From: Corallococcus soli
GTDB taxonomy: Bacteria; Myxococcota; Myxococcia; Myxococcales; Myxococcaceae
Reading direction: 5' to 3'
Assembly: GCF_014930455.1 (NCBI RefSeq)
Contig: NZ_JAAIYO010000009.1
Coordinates: 277,941 to 341,940, forward strand
Length of the DNA: 64,000 nucleotides
Shown here: in pieces, positions 53,575-61,530 of the stretch
Layout: each line of letters begins with the position of its first letter
How positions within the stretch are numbered: position 1 is the first letter of the stretch
Program-made: the position numbers and the translations under genes
The notes under the pieces: generated by a model
Told to the model about the DNA's origin: nothing
Databases searched by the model: none
The model's input: the letters and a program-made list of their open reading frames with translations, nothing else

Positions 53575-55524
53575 CTACGACGCGAGCGCGGCCTCCGGCT
53601 CCGCGTGCGACACGCACCGGCGCCGCTCCCGGGTCAGCATGTTGCGCACGCCCGCGAGCAGCTCGTCCGCGCGGTAGGGCCGGGAGCACAGCGCGGTGTT
53701 CTCCTGCGCCCACCACGGCCGCGTGTCCCCCGCCAGCAGGATGGGCACCGGCCGCGCGCGGGGCAGCGTGGCGAACGTCTCCAGGAACGAGCCCACCTGG
53801 GACTGCGTGGCGCTCGTCGACAGCACGATGAGGTCCACGGGCAGGTGCGTCGCCTTGCGCAGGGCCTCCGCGCCGCTCTGCACGGTGAATACCTCGAAGC
53901 CCTCCGCCCGGAGCGTGCGCTCCGCCGAGGCCTCCTGGCCCCGGTCCTCGTCCAGCACCAGCACGCGGCGCGGCAGCTTGCGCACCTCGTGCGCCGCCAT
54001 GCGCGGCAGGTCCAGCGTGAAGGTGGAGCCCTCGCCCTCGCGGCTGCACAGCACCAGCGAGCCGCCGTGCATCTTCACGATGGAGTGGCTGATGAACAGC
54101 CCCAGCCCCAGCCCGCCGAAGTTGCGGTGCGACACGTTGCGCGCCCGGTAGAAGCGCTGGAACACCTGCCCCTGGTCCGCGCCCGGAATCCCGATGCCGT
54201 GGTCCTGCACCTGGATGCGCGCCGCGTCCGCCGCGCGCTCCACCCGCACGGCGATGGGCGCTCCCGCCGGGCTGTACTTGTGCGCGTTCTCCAGCAGGTT
54301 CACCAGCACCTGCTCCAGCCGGTCCCGGTCGCCCAGCATCCAGACGCCGTCCGGGGGCACCTCCACCGTGAAGGGGCGCTCGAAGGCATGGCGGAAGTGG
54401 TCCACCACCTCCGCCACCAGCTGCCCCACTTCCAGGGGCGCGGAGCTCAGCGCCAGCCGCCCCAGCTCCAGGCGGCTCGCGTCCAGCAGGTCCTCCACCA
54501 GCCCCGCGAGCCGGTCCACCTGCCGCTTCGACTTGAGCACGCTGGCCAGCTCCACCGGCTGCCCCGCGGCGATGCGGCGCTCCATGGTGTACAGGCCCAG
54601 CTTCAGCGGCGTGAGCGGCGTCTTCAGCTCGTGCGACGCGATGGACATGAACTCCTCGCGCACGCGCAGGGCCGCCTGGGCCTCGCGCAGCAGCCGCGCG
54701 TTCTCCACCGCCACCGCGAGCTGGCTGGCCGCCGCGCTCCACATCTCCAGCTCCCGCACGGAGAACGAAGCGCCCTGCTCCTTGTAGATGAGCAGCAGGC
54801 CCACCGTGCGGCGCGGCGCGCACAGCGGCACCGCCGCGAACACCGAACCCACCGCGTCCCCGTAGCCCCGCTGGATGCCCAGCTGCGGCTGACGCAGGGC
54901 CAGGGCCTGCCGGTAGGGGTCCTCGGTGGGGTCGAAGGCATCCCCGGGCGTGTCGTGCCCCTCCAGGTCCGACACGGCCATGCGCCGCAGCGTCGCGTCG
55001 TCCTCCTCGTAGAGGAACACCTCCGCGCGTCGCACCTGGGCACACCTCACCAGGGACACCACGGCGGCCGAGCAGACGCGTTCGACCTCCAGCGACTCAC
55101 CCACCGCGCGGGCAATCTCCCGCACGGCCTGTGAAAAGGCGCCCTCGTCGTCCACGCCGGAGGGCTCCATCACCAGCCACGCCCCGGACTGACCGCCCGT
55201 GCGGGTGGGCTTCACCTGCACGCGCACCTGCCGGAGCGCGCGGGTGATGACGTGTCCCGTGTGGGGCCGGCCCTCGCGGATGGCGCGCTCCAGGGCATCC
55301 AGGCTGCGGCCGTGCTCCAGGGCGTCCAGGAGCGTGCCGCCGGGTGGGAGTGCCACGCCCGTCTTGGCCGCGAAGCCCTCCTCGCACCACTGGACGCGAA
55401 GGTCGGGTCCCACGCGCAGCAGCGCTTGGGGCAGGCACGAGAGGACATCCTCGACGTCGTTGGGTGGCAGCATGGATGGGGGTGCGGCAGGGGTCGCCTT
55501 GGGGAGATATGAATCCCCGCGCAT
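53575..55524 (-). CDS. GAF-domain sensor histidine kinase with degenerate receiver
   Basis: This protein has 649 residues from ATG 55524. A PAS-like segment (about 18-110), a GAF domain (about 140-285), dimerisation/phosphoacceptor motif SIASHELKTPLTPLKLGL (His298) and the ATP-binding domain are present (NLLENAHKYS, IQVQDHGIGIPGADQ, GGLGLGLFISHSIVKMHGG). A C-terminal receiver-like domain begins RVLVLDEDRGQEASAERTLR, but the phospho-acceptor position is Ser569 (DLIVLSTSATQ) and the conserved Lys is Arg (SRPYRADELL). It therefore cannot be phosphorylated normally. There is no membrane segment, so sensing is cytosolic. Confidence 0.93.
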   Translation of the reverse strand: MRGDSYLPKATPAAPPSMLPPNDVEDVLSCLPQALLRVGPDLRVQWCEEGFAAKTGVALPPGGTLLDALEHGRSLDALERAIREGRPHTGHVITRALRQVRVQVKPTRTGGQSGAWLVMEPSGVDDEGAFSQAVREIARAVGESLEVERVCSAAVVSLVRCAQVRRAEVFLYEEDDATLRRMAVSDLEGHDTPGDAFDPTEDPYRQALALRQPQLGIQRGYGDAVGSVFAAVPLCAPRRTVGLLLIYKEQGASFSVRELEMWSAAASQLAVAVENARLLREAQAALRVREEFMSIASHELKTPLTPLKLGLYTMERRIAAGQPVELASVLKSKRQVDRLAGLVEDLLDASRLELGRLALSSAPLEVGQLVAEVVDHFRHAFERPFTVEVPPDGVWMLGDRDRLEQVLVNLLENAHKYSPAGAPIAVRVERAADAARIQVQDHGIGIPGADQGQVFQRFYRARNVSHRNFGGLGLGLFISHSIVKMHGGSLVLCSREGEGSTFTLDLPRMAAHEVRKLPRRVLVLDEDRGQEASAERTLRAEGFEVFTVQSGAEALRKATHLPVDLIVLSTSATQSQVGSFLETFATLPRARPVPILLAGDTRPWWAQENTALCSRPYRADELLAGVRNMLTRERRRCVSHAEPEAALAS

Positions 55525-55667
55525 GATCGCAAACCACCCCCGGGCGATCTGCTGGCCTCCGGGGCCCCGTCGCGTTGGAACCCGAACAGAGCCAGCGCCG
55601 GGCAGCCAGGGAGGCAACGCTTCACAGGGCGGTGACAGCCGGCGGACGTGTGCTAGACGACACCGCC

Positions 55668-56027
55668 ATGTCCTCTCAGCCGTCCAAGGAAGTCCAGACC
55701 TTCCCCAATCCCGCTCCCGAGCGCGACTACGAGATCGCCTTCGACGTTCCGGAGTTCACCTGCCTGTGCCCGCTGACGGGCCAGCCGGACTTCGCGCGCT
55801 TCACCATCAAGTACGTGCCGGATCAGCTCTGCGTGGAGCTGAAGAGCCTGAAGCTCTACATGTGGTCGTACCGCAACGAGGGCGCCTTCCACGAGAAGGT
55901 GACCAACACCATCGCGGACGACATCGTGAAGGCCATCCAGCCGCGCAAGCTCACCGTGGTGGGCGACTTCTTCGTGCGCGGCGGCATCGGCACCATCGTC
56001 ACCGTCACGCACGACAAGCGGAAGTAG
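55668..56027 (+). CDS. queF: NADPH-dependent 7-cyano-7-deazaguanine reductase
   Basis: This 119-residue type I QueF makes preQ1 from preQ0 in queuosine biosynthesis. It has [19 protein letters not shown] with the catalytic nucleophile Cys34, the [20 protein letters not shown] signature, and [20 protein letters not shown]. The length is normal for the single-domain form. The ATG at 55668 is used, since the upstream frame is non-homologous. No other queuosine genes are visible nearby. Confidence 0.96.
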   Translation: MSSQPSKEVQTFPNPAPERDYEIAFDVPEFTCLCPLTGQPDFARFTIKYVPDQLCVELKSLKLYMWSYRNEGAFHEKVTNTIADDIVKAIQPRKLTVVGDFFVRGGIGTIVTVTHDKRK

Positions 56028-56052
56028 GCGCGCGCCTCCTTCGCCCCGGCCT

Positions 56053-57183
56053 TCAGCGGGTGAGCTGCTCCAGCAGCGGCATCCACCAAGCCTGGGAGAG
56101 GTAGAGGCCGGTGCCCGCGGCGACCGTGCCCCCGGCGAGCGCGGCCAGCCGCCACTTGCCGGGGCCGCGCCTGGCGGGCTTCGGCGCGGCGAAGACGTCC
56201 AGCACGCCCAGTTCCTGCTGGGTGAGGTGGGCCAGGGCCTCCGTCTCCGTGAGCTTCTCGCGGAAGCGCAGGAAGGCCACGAGCAGCGCGGGGTGGGACA
56301 CGCGCACCTCGCGGGCGAGGAACAGGTCCAGTTCGCGGCGCATGGCGGCGGCGTCCGGGAAGCGGGCCTCCGGCTTCACGGCCAGGGCGCGCTTCACGAT
56401 GCGCGCGAGCGGCGCGGGGACGTTGGGGGCCACCTTGTGCAGGGGCGCGAACTTGCCGTCGCGGATGCGGGCGAACACCTCACCGGCCGTCTTGCCCACG
56501 AAGGGGCGGGTGCCGGAGAGGGCCTCATAGAGGAGGACGCCCAGGGAGAAGATGTCCGTGCGCGCGTCGATGGCGGCGCCCGTCACCTGCTCCGGGGACA
56601 TGTACGACGGCGTGCCCACGGCCATGCCCTGCTGGGTGAGGGCTTCGAGGCCCACGTCCTTGGCGATGCCGAAGTCCATGAGCTTCACCTCGCCGGACTT
56701 GGTGAGCATGACGTTCGCGGGCTTGAGGTCGCGGTGGATGATGCGGCGGAAGTGCGCATGGTCCAGCGCGCTGGCGATGCGCGCGCCGATGACGGCGGCC
56801 ACGTCCGGGGGCAGCGGGCCGTCCTTGATGAGGGCGTGGAGGGTGGGGCCGTCCACGTACTCCATCACCATGAAGAGGCTGTCGTTCTTCTCCACCAGGT
56901 CGTAGAGGGTGACGATGTTCTGGTGACGGAAGGCGGCCAGCGCCAGGGCCTCGCGGCGGAAGCGCGACAGGGCCTCCTTGTCGCGCTGGCCTTCGGGCAG
57001 CAGCTCCTTGATGGCCACCTCGCGCTGAAGCAGCTCATGCAGCCCGCGGTACACGAGCGCCATGCCGCCCCGGCCCAGCTCTCCCAGCACACGGCAGGCA
57101 CCAATCTTGCGGTGACGAACGGCTTTCTCGGTCTTCGGCTCGGCGACGCTCACGGGGCCGAAGGGTAGCGACTCACGCCCCAT
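56053..57183 (-). CDS. Ser/Thr protein kinase with C-terminal membrane segment
   Basis: This protein of about 376 residues has a kinase domain with GELGRGGMALVYRGLHELL, VAIKELLPEG, IIHRDLKPANVMLTKSG, VKLMDFGIAKDVGLEALTQQ and PSYMSPEQVTGAAIDARTDI, all canonical. The C-terminal part ends with a predicted membrane segment (WRLAALAGGTVAAGTGLYL) and a short tail. ATG 57183 is used; a GTG at 57153 nearer the kinase core is possible. No accessory domain is visible outside the kinase. Confidence 0.92.
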   Translation of the reverse strand: MGRESLPFGPVSVAEPKTEKAVRHRKIGACRVLGELGRGGMALVYRGLHELLQREVAIKELLPEGQRDKEALSRFRREALALAAFRHQNIVTLYDLVEKNDSLFMVMEYVDGPTLHALIKDGPLPPDVAAVIGARIASALDHAHFRRIIHRDLKPANVMLTKSGEVKLMDFGIAKDVGLEALTQQGMAVGTPSYMSPEQVTGAAIDARTDIFSLGVLLYEALSGTRPFVGKTAGEVFARIRDGKFAPLHKVAPNVPAPLARIVKRALAVKPEARFPDAAAMRRELDLFLAREVRVSHPALLVAFLRFREKLTETEALAHLTQQELGVLDVFAAPKPARRGPGKWRLAALAGGTVAAGTGLYLSQAWWMPLLEQLTR

Positions 57184-57322
57184 GCGTCGATGGGCCCCTC
57201 CGGCCGGGTGCAATCGCACAGGTGTGATGGAAAGACGCGGTGTCGCTGTCTCACGCCAGGGGGCCTACCTGTCCTGGCCGGGCTGGCAGGATGGGGCGGG
57301 CGGACTCGGACTGGGAGACAGG

Positions 57323-58123
57323 GTGCTGGGACTTCGGGGAGGGTGGTGGGTGCTGGTGGCGGTGGGGCTGGGCGCCTGCGCGGGCCCACGAAGAGGCTCG
57401 GCGAGCCTCGCGCAGACCGCGGACAGCGCGACGAACGGCTGTCGGCACTCCCCTTCGCTGTGCGCCGGAGCGGATGCGGTGGTGCCGATGCCTCGCGCGG
57501 TGCAGGTGGCCGTGGCGGTCGCGGGGGCCCGGGCGATGCTGGACGAGGACACCCGGCGGGCGGTGGAGGAGGTGCTGAAGCAGTGTGCGGACGACGCCCG
57601 CTCGGAGGTCCTGGTTCAACAGCACGGAGGCAAGAGCCCGACGCGGGAGGAGTGCAGCGAGGTGGTCGAATTCAACTCTCGCGGAGAGGCCGTGACACGG
57701 GCCATGAAATGGGGAACCTCCATGCACCAGTTCGCATTGGAGTGCGCACGGCAGCGGCTCGACGCCGTGATTCCAGGGAGGTTCAGCCTGGAGCCCACGT
57801 ACCGGTACGACCGGGGGACTCCCAGAACGACCCATCTCACGCAGGAGGAAGTGAATGCCCTGCTTCGTCAGGGGCGCGGCGCCGAGCTCAAGGGCACCCT
57901 CGTTCCCGACGTCGTCATCCACGAGGGCAACCCGCTTCAAGCCCAGTCCGTCTATGACTTCAAATTCCCGTGCGTGAATGGGGAGACAGCGCCCCCATGG
58001 CGCAGGTATCCCCGAGGACACCCCTACGAAGGTGAGTCTCAGGACCAGCTCTACAGGGAGGCCCTGCGCCTCCTCGAAGGTCCCTTGCGTGTCATGCCCC
58101 GGATGGGAGTCGTTTCACCATGA
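57323..58123 (+). CDS. Lipoprotein with PD-(D/E)xK nuclease-like C-terminus, candidate toxin
   Basis: This protein has 266 residues. The GTG at 57323 follows GGGAGACAG. Its signal peptide ends in the lipobox GLGAC (Cys19). The middle part has conserved-looking CRHSPSLCAGADAVVPM and LKQCADDARSEVLVQQHGG. The C-terminal region carries LVPDVVIHEGNPLQAQSVYD followed by FKFPC, which fits the PD...DxK core (Asp196, Asp212, Lys214) of PD-(D/E)xK nucleases. A lipoprotein ending in a nuclease and followed by an overlapping immunity-type gene resembles SitA toxins of Myxococcus, delivered by outer-membrane exchange. The toxin role is inference. Upstream it is divergent to the kinase. Confidence 0.75.
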   Translation: MLGLRGGWWVLVAVGLGACAGPRRGSASLAQTADSATNGCRHSPSLCAGADAVVPMPRAVQVAVAVAGARAMLDEDTRRAVEEVLKQCADDARSEVLVQQHGGKSPTREECSEVVEFNSRGEAVTRAMKWGTSMHQFALECARQRLDAVIPGRFSLEPTYRYDRGTPRTTHLTQEEVNALLRQGRGAELKGTLVPDVVIHEGNPLQAQSVYDFKFPCVNGETAPPWRRYPRGHPYEGESQDQLYREALRLLEGPLRVMPRMGVVSP

Positions 58124-59037
58124 GCCAACACCTTCCCCGGATCCGGGTGTACTCACAAAATGGAACCCTGCTCATCCGCGAGGGATTGCGCATCCACTTC
58201 CACATGCCCCAACCGCACTCACGGCTGGAGCATGTCGTCCAGAAGGCCCTGGACCTCTATCTGGAGACCGTGGGCAGGGATGCCCTGGGCTGGTACGCCA
58301 CCGAGGAAGGCGAGTGGGCGGCGCTGGATGACAAGGGGTGGCGCGCCGCGCGACATGAACTGCACGCCGAGGGCTTTTCCAACGTGGTGCTGAGCGACGC
58401 TGAGAGCGGAGCGATGCGCTATCGCTTCGAGTACCACGGCAAGGACCTTGGCAACCCCGCGCGGGTCTACAGCCCGGCGGTGATCAGCTCCCTGGGCTTC
58501 TGGCTCCCCTCCGAGTTCATGGACGAGCGGGGTCCGGACAGCGTGCGTGAGTTGGCGCTGGCCCTGGCAATGGACCTTCCCTTCTCCTCCGGTCAGGCAG
58601 GACCTTCCTTTCAATGCCAGCTCGACGTCCTGGGCATCCGCGATGAGAGCGCTGCGCGGAGCCTGCGTCATCCAGGAATGGATGTGTCCACACTCAGCAC
58701 CCTGGCCATGGAACTGGGAACCCGCGTCCGAGGCCCCTCCTGGATGACCTTCCTGGGGCCGCCCGTGCTCGCGGAGCTGGGAGGCGCCGAAGCCCTTCGC
58801 GCCCGTCTTCATTCCCCGGACACCACCGTGCAGGAGCTGGGACGCGACCGCGCCGTCGTCACCCTGGGCCCGGCACCCGAGGCCGGTGACACCGAACAAG
58901 GCCAGACACTTCCCGCCTACCGGGAGCTCGCCCGCGTCCTGGAGCCCTGGCTCTTCCAGACGCCCCCTGGCCCTGCCGCGGAGCAGAGCCCCCTCATCAC
59001 CGACCGACGAAGCTGGCAGCGCCGCTTCCTCGACTGA
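58120..59037 (+). CDS. DUF3396 family protein, probable immunity protein
   Basis: This 305-residue soluble protein begins MSQHLPRIRVYSQNGTLLIR and has the myxobacterial DUF3396 pattern. Examples are VISSLGFWLPSEFMDERGPD, LPFSSGQAG, LAMELGTRVRGPSWMTFLGP, LRARLHSPDTTVQEL and GDTEQGQTLPAYRELARVLE. The family is annotated as type VI immunity-like and usually follows an effector gene. Its ATG overlaps the stop of the lipoprotein gene (ATGA), the arrangement expected for a toxin and its antidote. It would bind the nuclease domain in the cytosol of the producer; this is inferred from gene order and family. Confidence 0.85.
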   Translation: MSQHLPRIRVYSQNGTLLIREGLRIHFHMPQPHSRLEHVVQKALDLYLETVGRDALGWYATEEGEWAALDDKGWRAARHELHAEGFSNVVLSDAESGAMRYRFEYHGKDLGNPARVYSPAVISSLGFWLPSEFMDERGPDSVRELALALAMDLPFSSGQAGPSFQCQLDVLGIRDESAARSLRHPGMDVSTLSTLAMELGTRVRGPSWMTFLGPPVLAELGGAEALRARLHSPDTTVQELGRDRAVVTLGPAPEAGDTEQGQTLPAYRELARVLEPWLFQTPPGPAAEQSPLITDRRSWQRRFLD

Positions 59038-59124
59038 GCGCTCCGTCTCCTGTTCCCCCTGCCCGTGCACCCCCGGGCGCGCATTCCCATGCTGTGTCCG
59101 TCGAATCTGCCATGGGGGAATGAC

Positions 59125-59706
59125 ATGACGGAACGGGACGCCTACATCCAGAAGATGGAAGCCGAACAGCGTGAAGCGACCGCGCGCTTCCAGGAGCTCG
59201 AAGCGCAGTCGGACCTCGCGGAGAGCGAGGACGAACTGGACCTCATCACTGGCGCCAAGGAGCGCAGCGACGACTTCCAACGCGAGGTCCAGGCCCTGCG
59301 CCACGCGGAGCAACAGGACTGGCACCGGGTGAAGACCGCCGCGGAGAAGGCCCGCACCCGGTTCATGGATCACCTTGACCGCGCCGGCCTCCAGTGGGAC
59401 CAGCTGCGCACGGCCTACCGCCGTGAGCGTGAAGCCGAGCTGCGCAACCTGGGCGCCCAGATGGACCAGTGGGAGGCCGCCCATGCACGCACCACCGCCG
59501 AGGACTCGCTCCTCACCCGCCAGGAGATTGATTTCATGAAGCGCGATCTCCTGAACACCCGCAGCCTGCTGCTGCACCTGGGCCGCGCGCGCGGTGCGGC
59601 CTGGAAGGAGGCCCGCGAGGAGTACGAAGCCGCCTGGCGCGACCTGCGCGAGCGCTCGCGCCGGATCCGGGCCGACAGCTCCACCGGCATCGCCTCTCCC
59701 TCCTGA
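59125..59706 (+). CDS. Coiled-coil protein of unknown function
   Basis: This 193-residue protein begins MTERDAYIQKMEAEQREATA and continues as an almost unbroken run of heptad-like charged helices (EDELDLITGAKERSDDFQRE, DWHRVKTAAEKARTRFMDHL) with no membrane segment. GGGGGAA lies shortly before the ATG at 59125. The pattern of a short coiled-coil protein of about 190 residues downstream of an envelope gene is common, but no family was recognised. It may belong to the same transcript as the preceding toxin/immunity pair. Confidence 0.7.
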   Translation: MTERDAYIQKMEAEQREATARFQELEAQSDLAESEDELDLITGAKERSDDFQREVQALRHAEQQDWHRVKTAAEKARTRFMDHLDRAGLQWDQLRTAYRREREAELRNLGAQMDQWEAAHARTTAEDSLLTRQEIDFMKRDLLNTRSLLLHLGRARGAAWKEAREEYEAAWRDLRERSRRIRADSSTGIASPS

Positions 59707-59783
59707 CGCCTCGCGCGCAGGAAGCGCTCCCCTCCCCGCTTCTTCGCAAGCGCCATACGGCCGTCACACGGCTACGCTAGGAA

Positions 59784-59827
59784 CGCCCCCCACCCGGAGG
59801 GGGCGCGGCCCGGAAGGACCGCGCCCC
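59784..59827 (+). promoter_or_regulatory. Two mutually exclusive hairpins before ppx/gppA gene
   Basis: CGCCCCC (59784-59790) can pair with GGGGGCG (59799-59805), or GGGGCGCGG (59800-59808) can pair with CCGCGCCCC (59819-59827). The two stems share 59800-59805, so only one can form at a time. They lie 26-69 bp upstream of the phosphatase ATG. The arrangement could act as a terminator/antiterminator or be chance in GC-rich DNA. Confidence 0.3.
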
Positions 59828-59852
59828 TCCCGAGCGTTCAGCCCGCGAGCCC

Positions 59853-61373
59853 ATGGCCCCTTCCGCCCGCCCCACGCCGCCTCCCGTCCTCGCCGCCATC
59901 GATGTGGGCACCAACGCCGTGCGCCTGGAGCTGGCCCGCCCCGACGTCGACGGCTCGCTCGAAACCCTCCACCAGGAGCGCGACCCCATCCGCCCCGGCG
60001 AGGGCGTCTTCGCCACCGGCGAGATGTCCCCGGAGACCGCCGACCGCCTCCTGTCCACCCTGCGCCGCTACGCCGCGCTCTGCCGCCGCCACAAGGCCCA
60101 GGTGCGCGCCGTCGCCACCAGCGCCCTGCGCGAGGCGCGCAACCGCCAGGACATCGTGCGCCGCGTGCACGAGGAAGCGGGCCTGGACCTGGAGGTCGTC
60201 AGCGGCAAGGAGGAGGCCCGCCTCATCTGCCTGGGCGTGCTGCACAGGAAGCCCCCCAACGCCCGCTCCCTGCTCGTGGACATCGGCGGGGGCAGCACGG
60301 AGGTGGCCATCGCCACCGGGGAGAAGCCCGACGACCTGTGGAGCCTCTCGCTGGGCTCCGTGCGCCTGACGGAGGTGTTCGACACCTCCCGCAAGGTGAC
60401 GCCCAAGCAGCTGCGGCTGATGCGCGGCTTCGTCAACGAGGTGCTCCACAAGACGCTGCCCGAACAGCTCCCGCCACTGCCCCGCGTGGCGCTGGGCTCC
60501 TCCGGCACCATCCAGGCCGTGGTGGGCTACGCCGTCAACGACAACGGCGGCAACGCCACCGTGCGCCAACTCACCCAGTCCGTGGAGACGCTGGCCGCGA
60601 TGCCGCCGGAGCGCCGCCGCAAGCGCTTCGACCCGCGCCGCGCGGACATCATCGTCGCTGGCGCCGTCATCCTGGAGGGCGTCGCGCGCCACCTGGGCGT
60701 GGAGTCCATCAACGTCGTCAACCGGGGCCTGCGCGACGGCCTGCTGGTGGACCTGCTCTACCGCCAGGACGAGACGCGCGACGACCACAGCCTCGCGGAC
60801 GCTGCGCTCGCCATCGGGCAGCGCTTCTTCTTCGACGAGAAGCACGCCCGCCAGGTGGCCCGCATGTCCCTGGCCCTCTTCGACGGGCTGGCCGCGCTGC
60901 ACCAGCTGCCCCTCTCCGTGCGCCCCCACCTGGAGGTCGCCGCGCTGCTGCACGACATCGGCACGGCGGTCAGCCACGAGCGTCACCACCGGCACACGTA
61001 CTACCTCATCCACAACGCGGACATCCCCGGGCTCGCCGACCGCGAGCGGGAGATCATCGCGCGCGTCGCCCGCTACCACCGGCGCTCGCAGCCGGAGCTG
61101 TCCCACTCCGGCATGGCGGGCCTCACCCCGTCCGAAGCGCGCCGCGTGCGCAAGCTGGCCACGCTGCTGCGGCTGGCGAACGCGCTGGACCACAGCCACC
61201 ACCAGCCCATCCGCGACTTCAAGGTCACGCACGGCCGCGACATCGTGACGCTGCACCTGCACGCGAAGCAGCCACTGGACCTGGAGCTGTGGAACGCGGA
61301 GCGGGAGGTGCTCCACTTCCGCAAGGTCTTCGGCAAGCGGCTCGCCTTCCAGGTGCACTCGGCCGGGCGCTAG
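59853..61373 (+). CDS. Ppx/GppA phosphatase family protein with HD-type C-terminus
   Basis: This 506-residue protein has an ASKHA-fold N-terminal half with AAIDVGTNAVRLELARPDVD, RAVATSALREARNRQDIVRR, LLVDIGGGSTEVAIATGEKP and GSVRLTEVF, the exopolyphosphatase/guanosine pentaphosphatase signatures. The C-terminal half has HLEVAALLHDIGTAVSHERH and RVARYHRRSQPEL, an HD-type region as in full-length Ppx. The substrate could be polyphosphate or pppGpp. It starts at ATG 59853. A hairpin with TTTT follows the stop. Confidence 0.94.
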   Translation: MAPSARPTPPPVLAAIDVGTNAVRLELARPDVDGSLETLHQERDPIRPGEGVFATGEMSPETADRLLSTLRRYAALCRRHKAQVRAVATSALREARNRQDIVRRVHEEAGLDLEVVSGKEEARLICLGVLHRKPPNARSLLVDIGGGSTEVAIATGEKPDDLWSLSLGSVRLTEVFDTSRKVTPKQLRLMRGFVNEVLHKTLPEQLPPLPRVALGSSGTIQAVVGYAVNDNGGNATVRQLTQSVETLAAMPPERRRKRFDPRRADIIVAGAVILEGVARHLGVESINVVNRGLRDGLLVDLLYRQDETRDDHSLADAALAIGQRFFFDEKHARQVARMSLALFDGLAALHQLPLSVRPHLEVAALLHDIGTAVSHERHHRHTYYLIHNADIPGLADREREIIARVARYHRRSQPELSHSGMAGLTPSEARRVRKLATLLRLANALDHSHHQPIRDFKVTHGRDIVTLHLHAKQPLDLELWNAEREVLHFRKVFGKRLAFQVHSAGR

Positions 61374-61390
61374 GGGCCCTTCTTCCCTGG

Positions 61391-61423
61391 CCGCCCCCCA
61401 GAGAAGGGAGCTGGGCGGGTTTT
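61391..61423 (+). terminator. Terminator-like hairpin after ppx/gppA gene
   Basis: CCGCCC at 61391 pairs with GGGCGG at 61413 and is followed by GTTTT. It lies 18 bp beyond the stop of the Ppx/GppA gene and before the alcohol dehydrogenase gene. Confidence 0.45.
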
Positions 61424-61530
61424 GCCCGGCCACATCGCCATGGCCACCTCCAGTGACAACAGGTCCCGTGCGCGGCGCGCATTGGGGGCCGTTTCGTCAT
61501 TCGAGGCCCCGGGCGGGCAAGGAGCGCACC

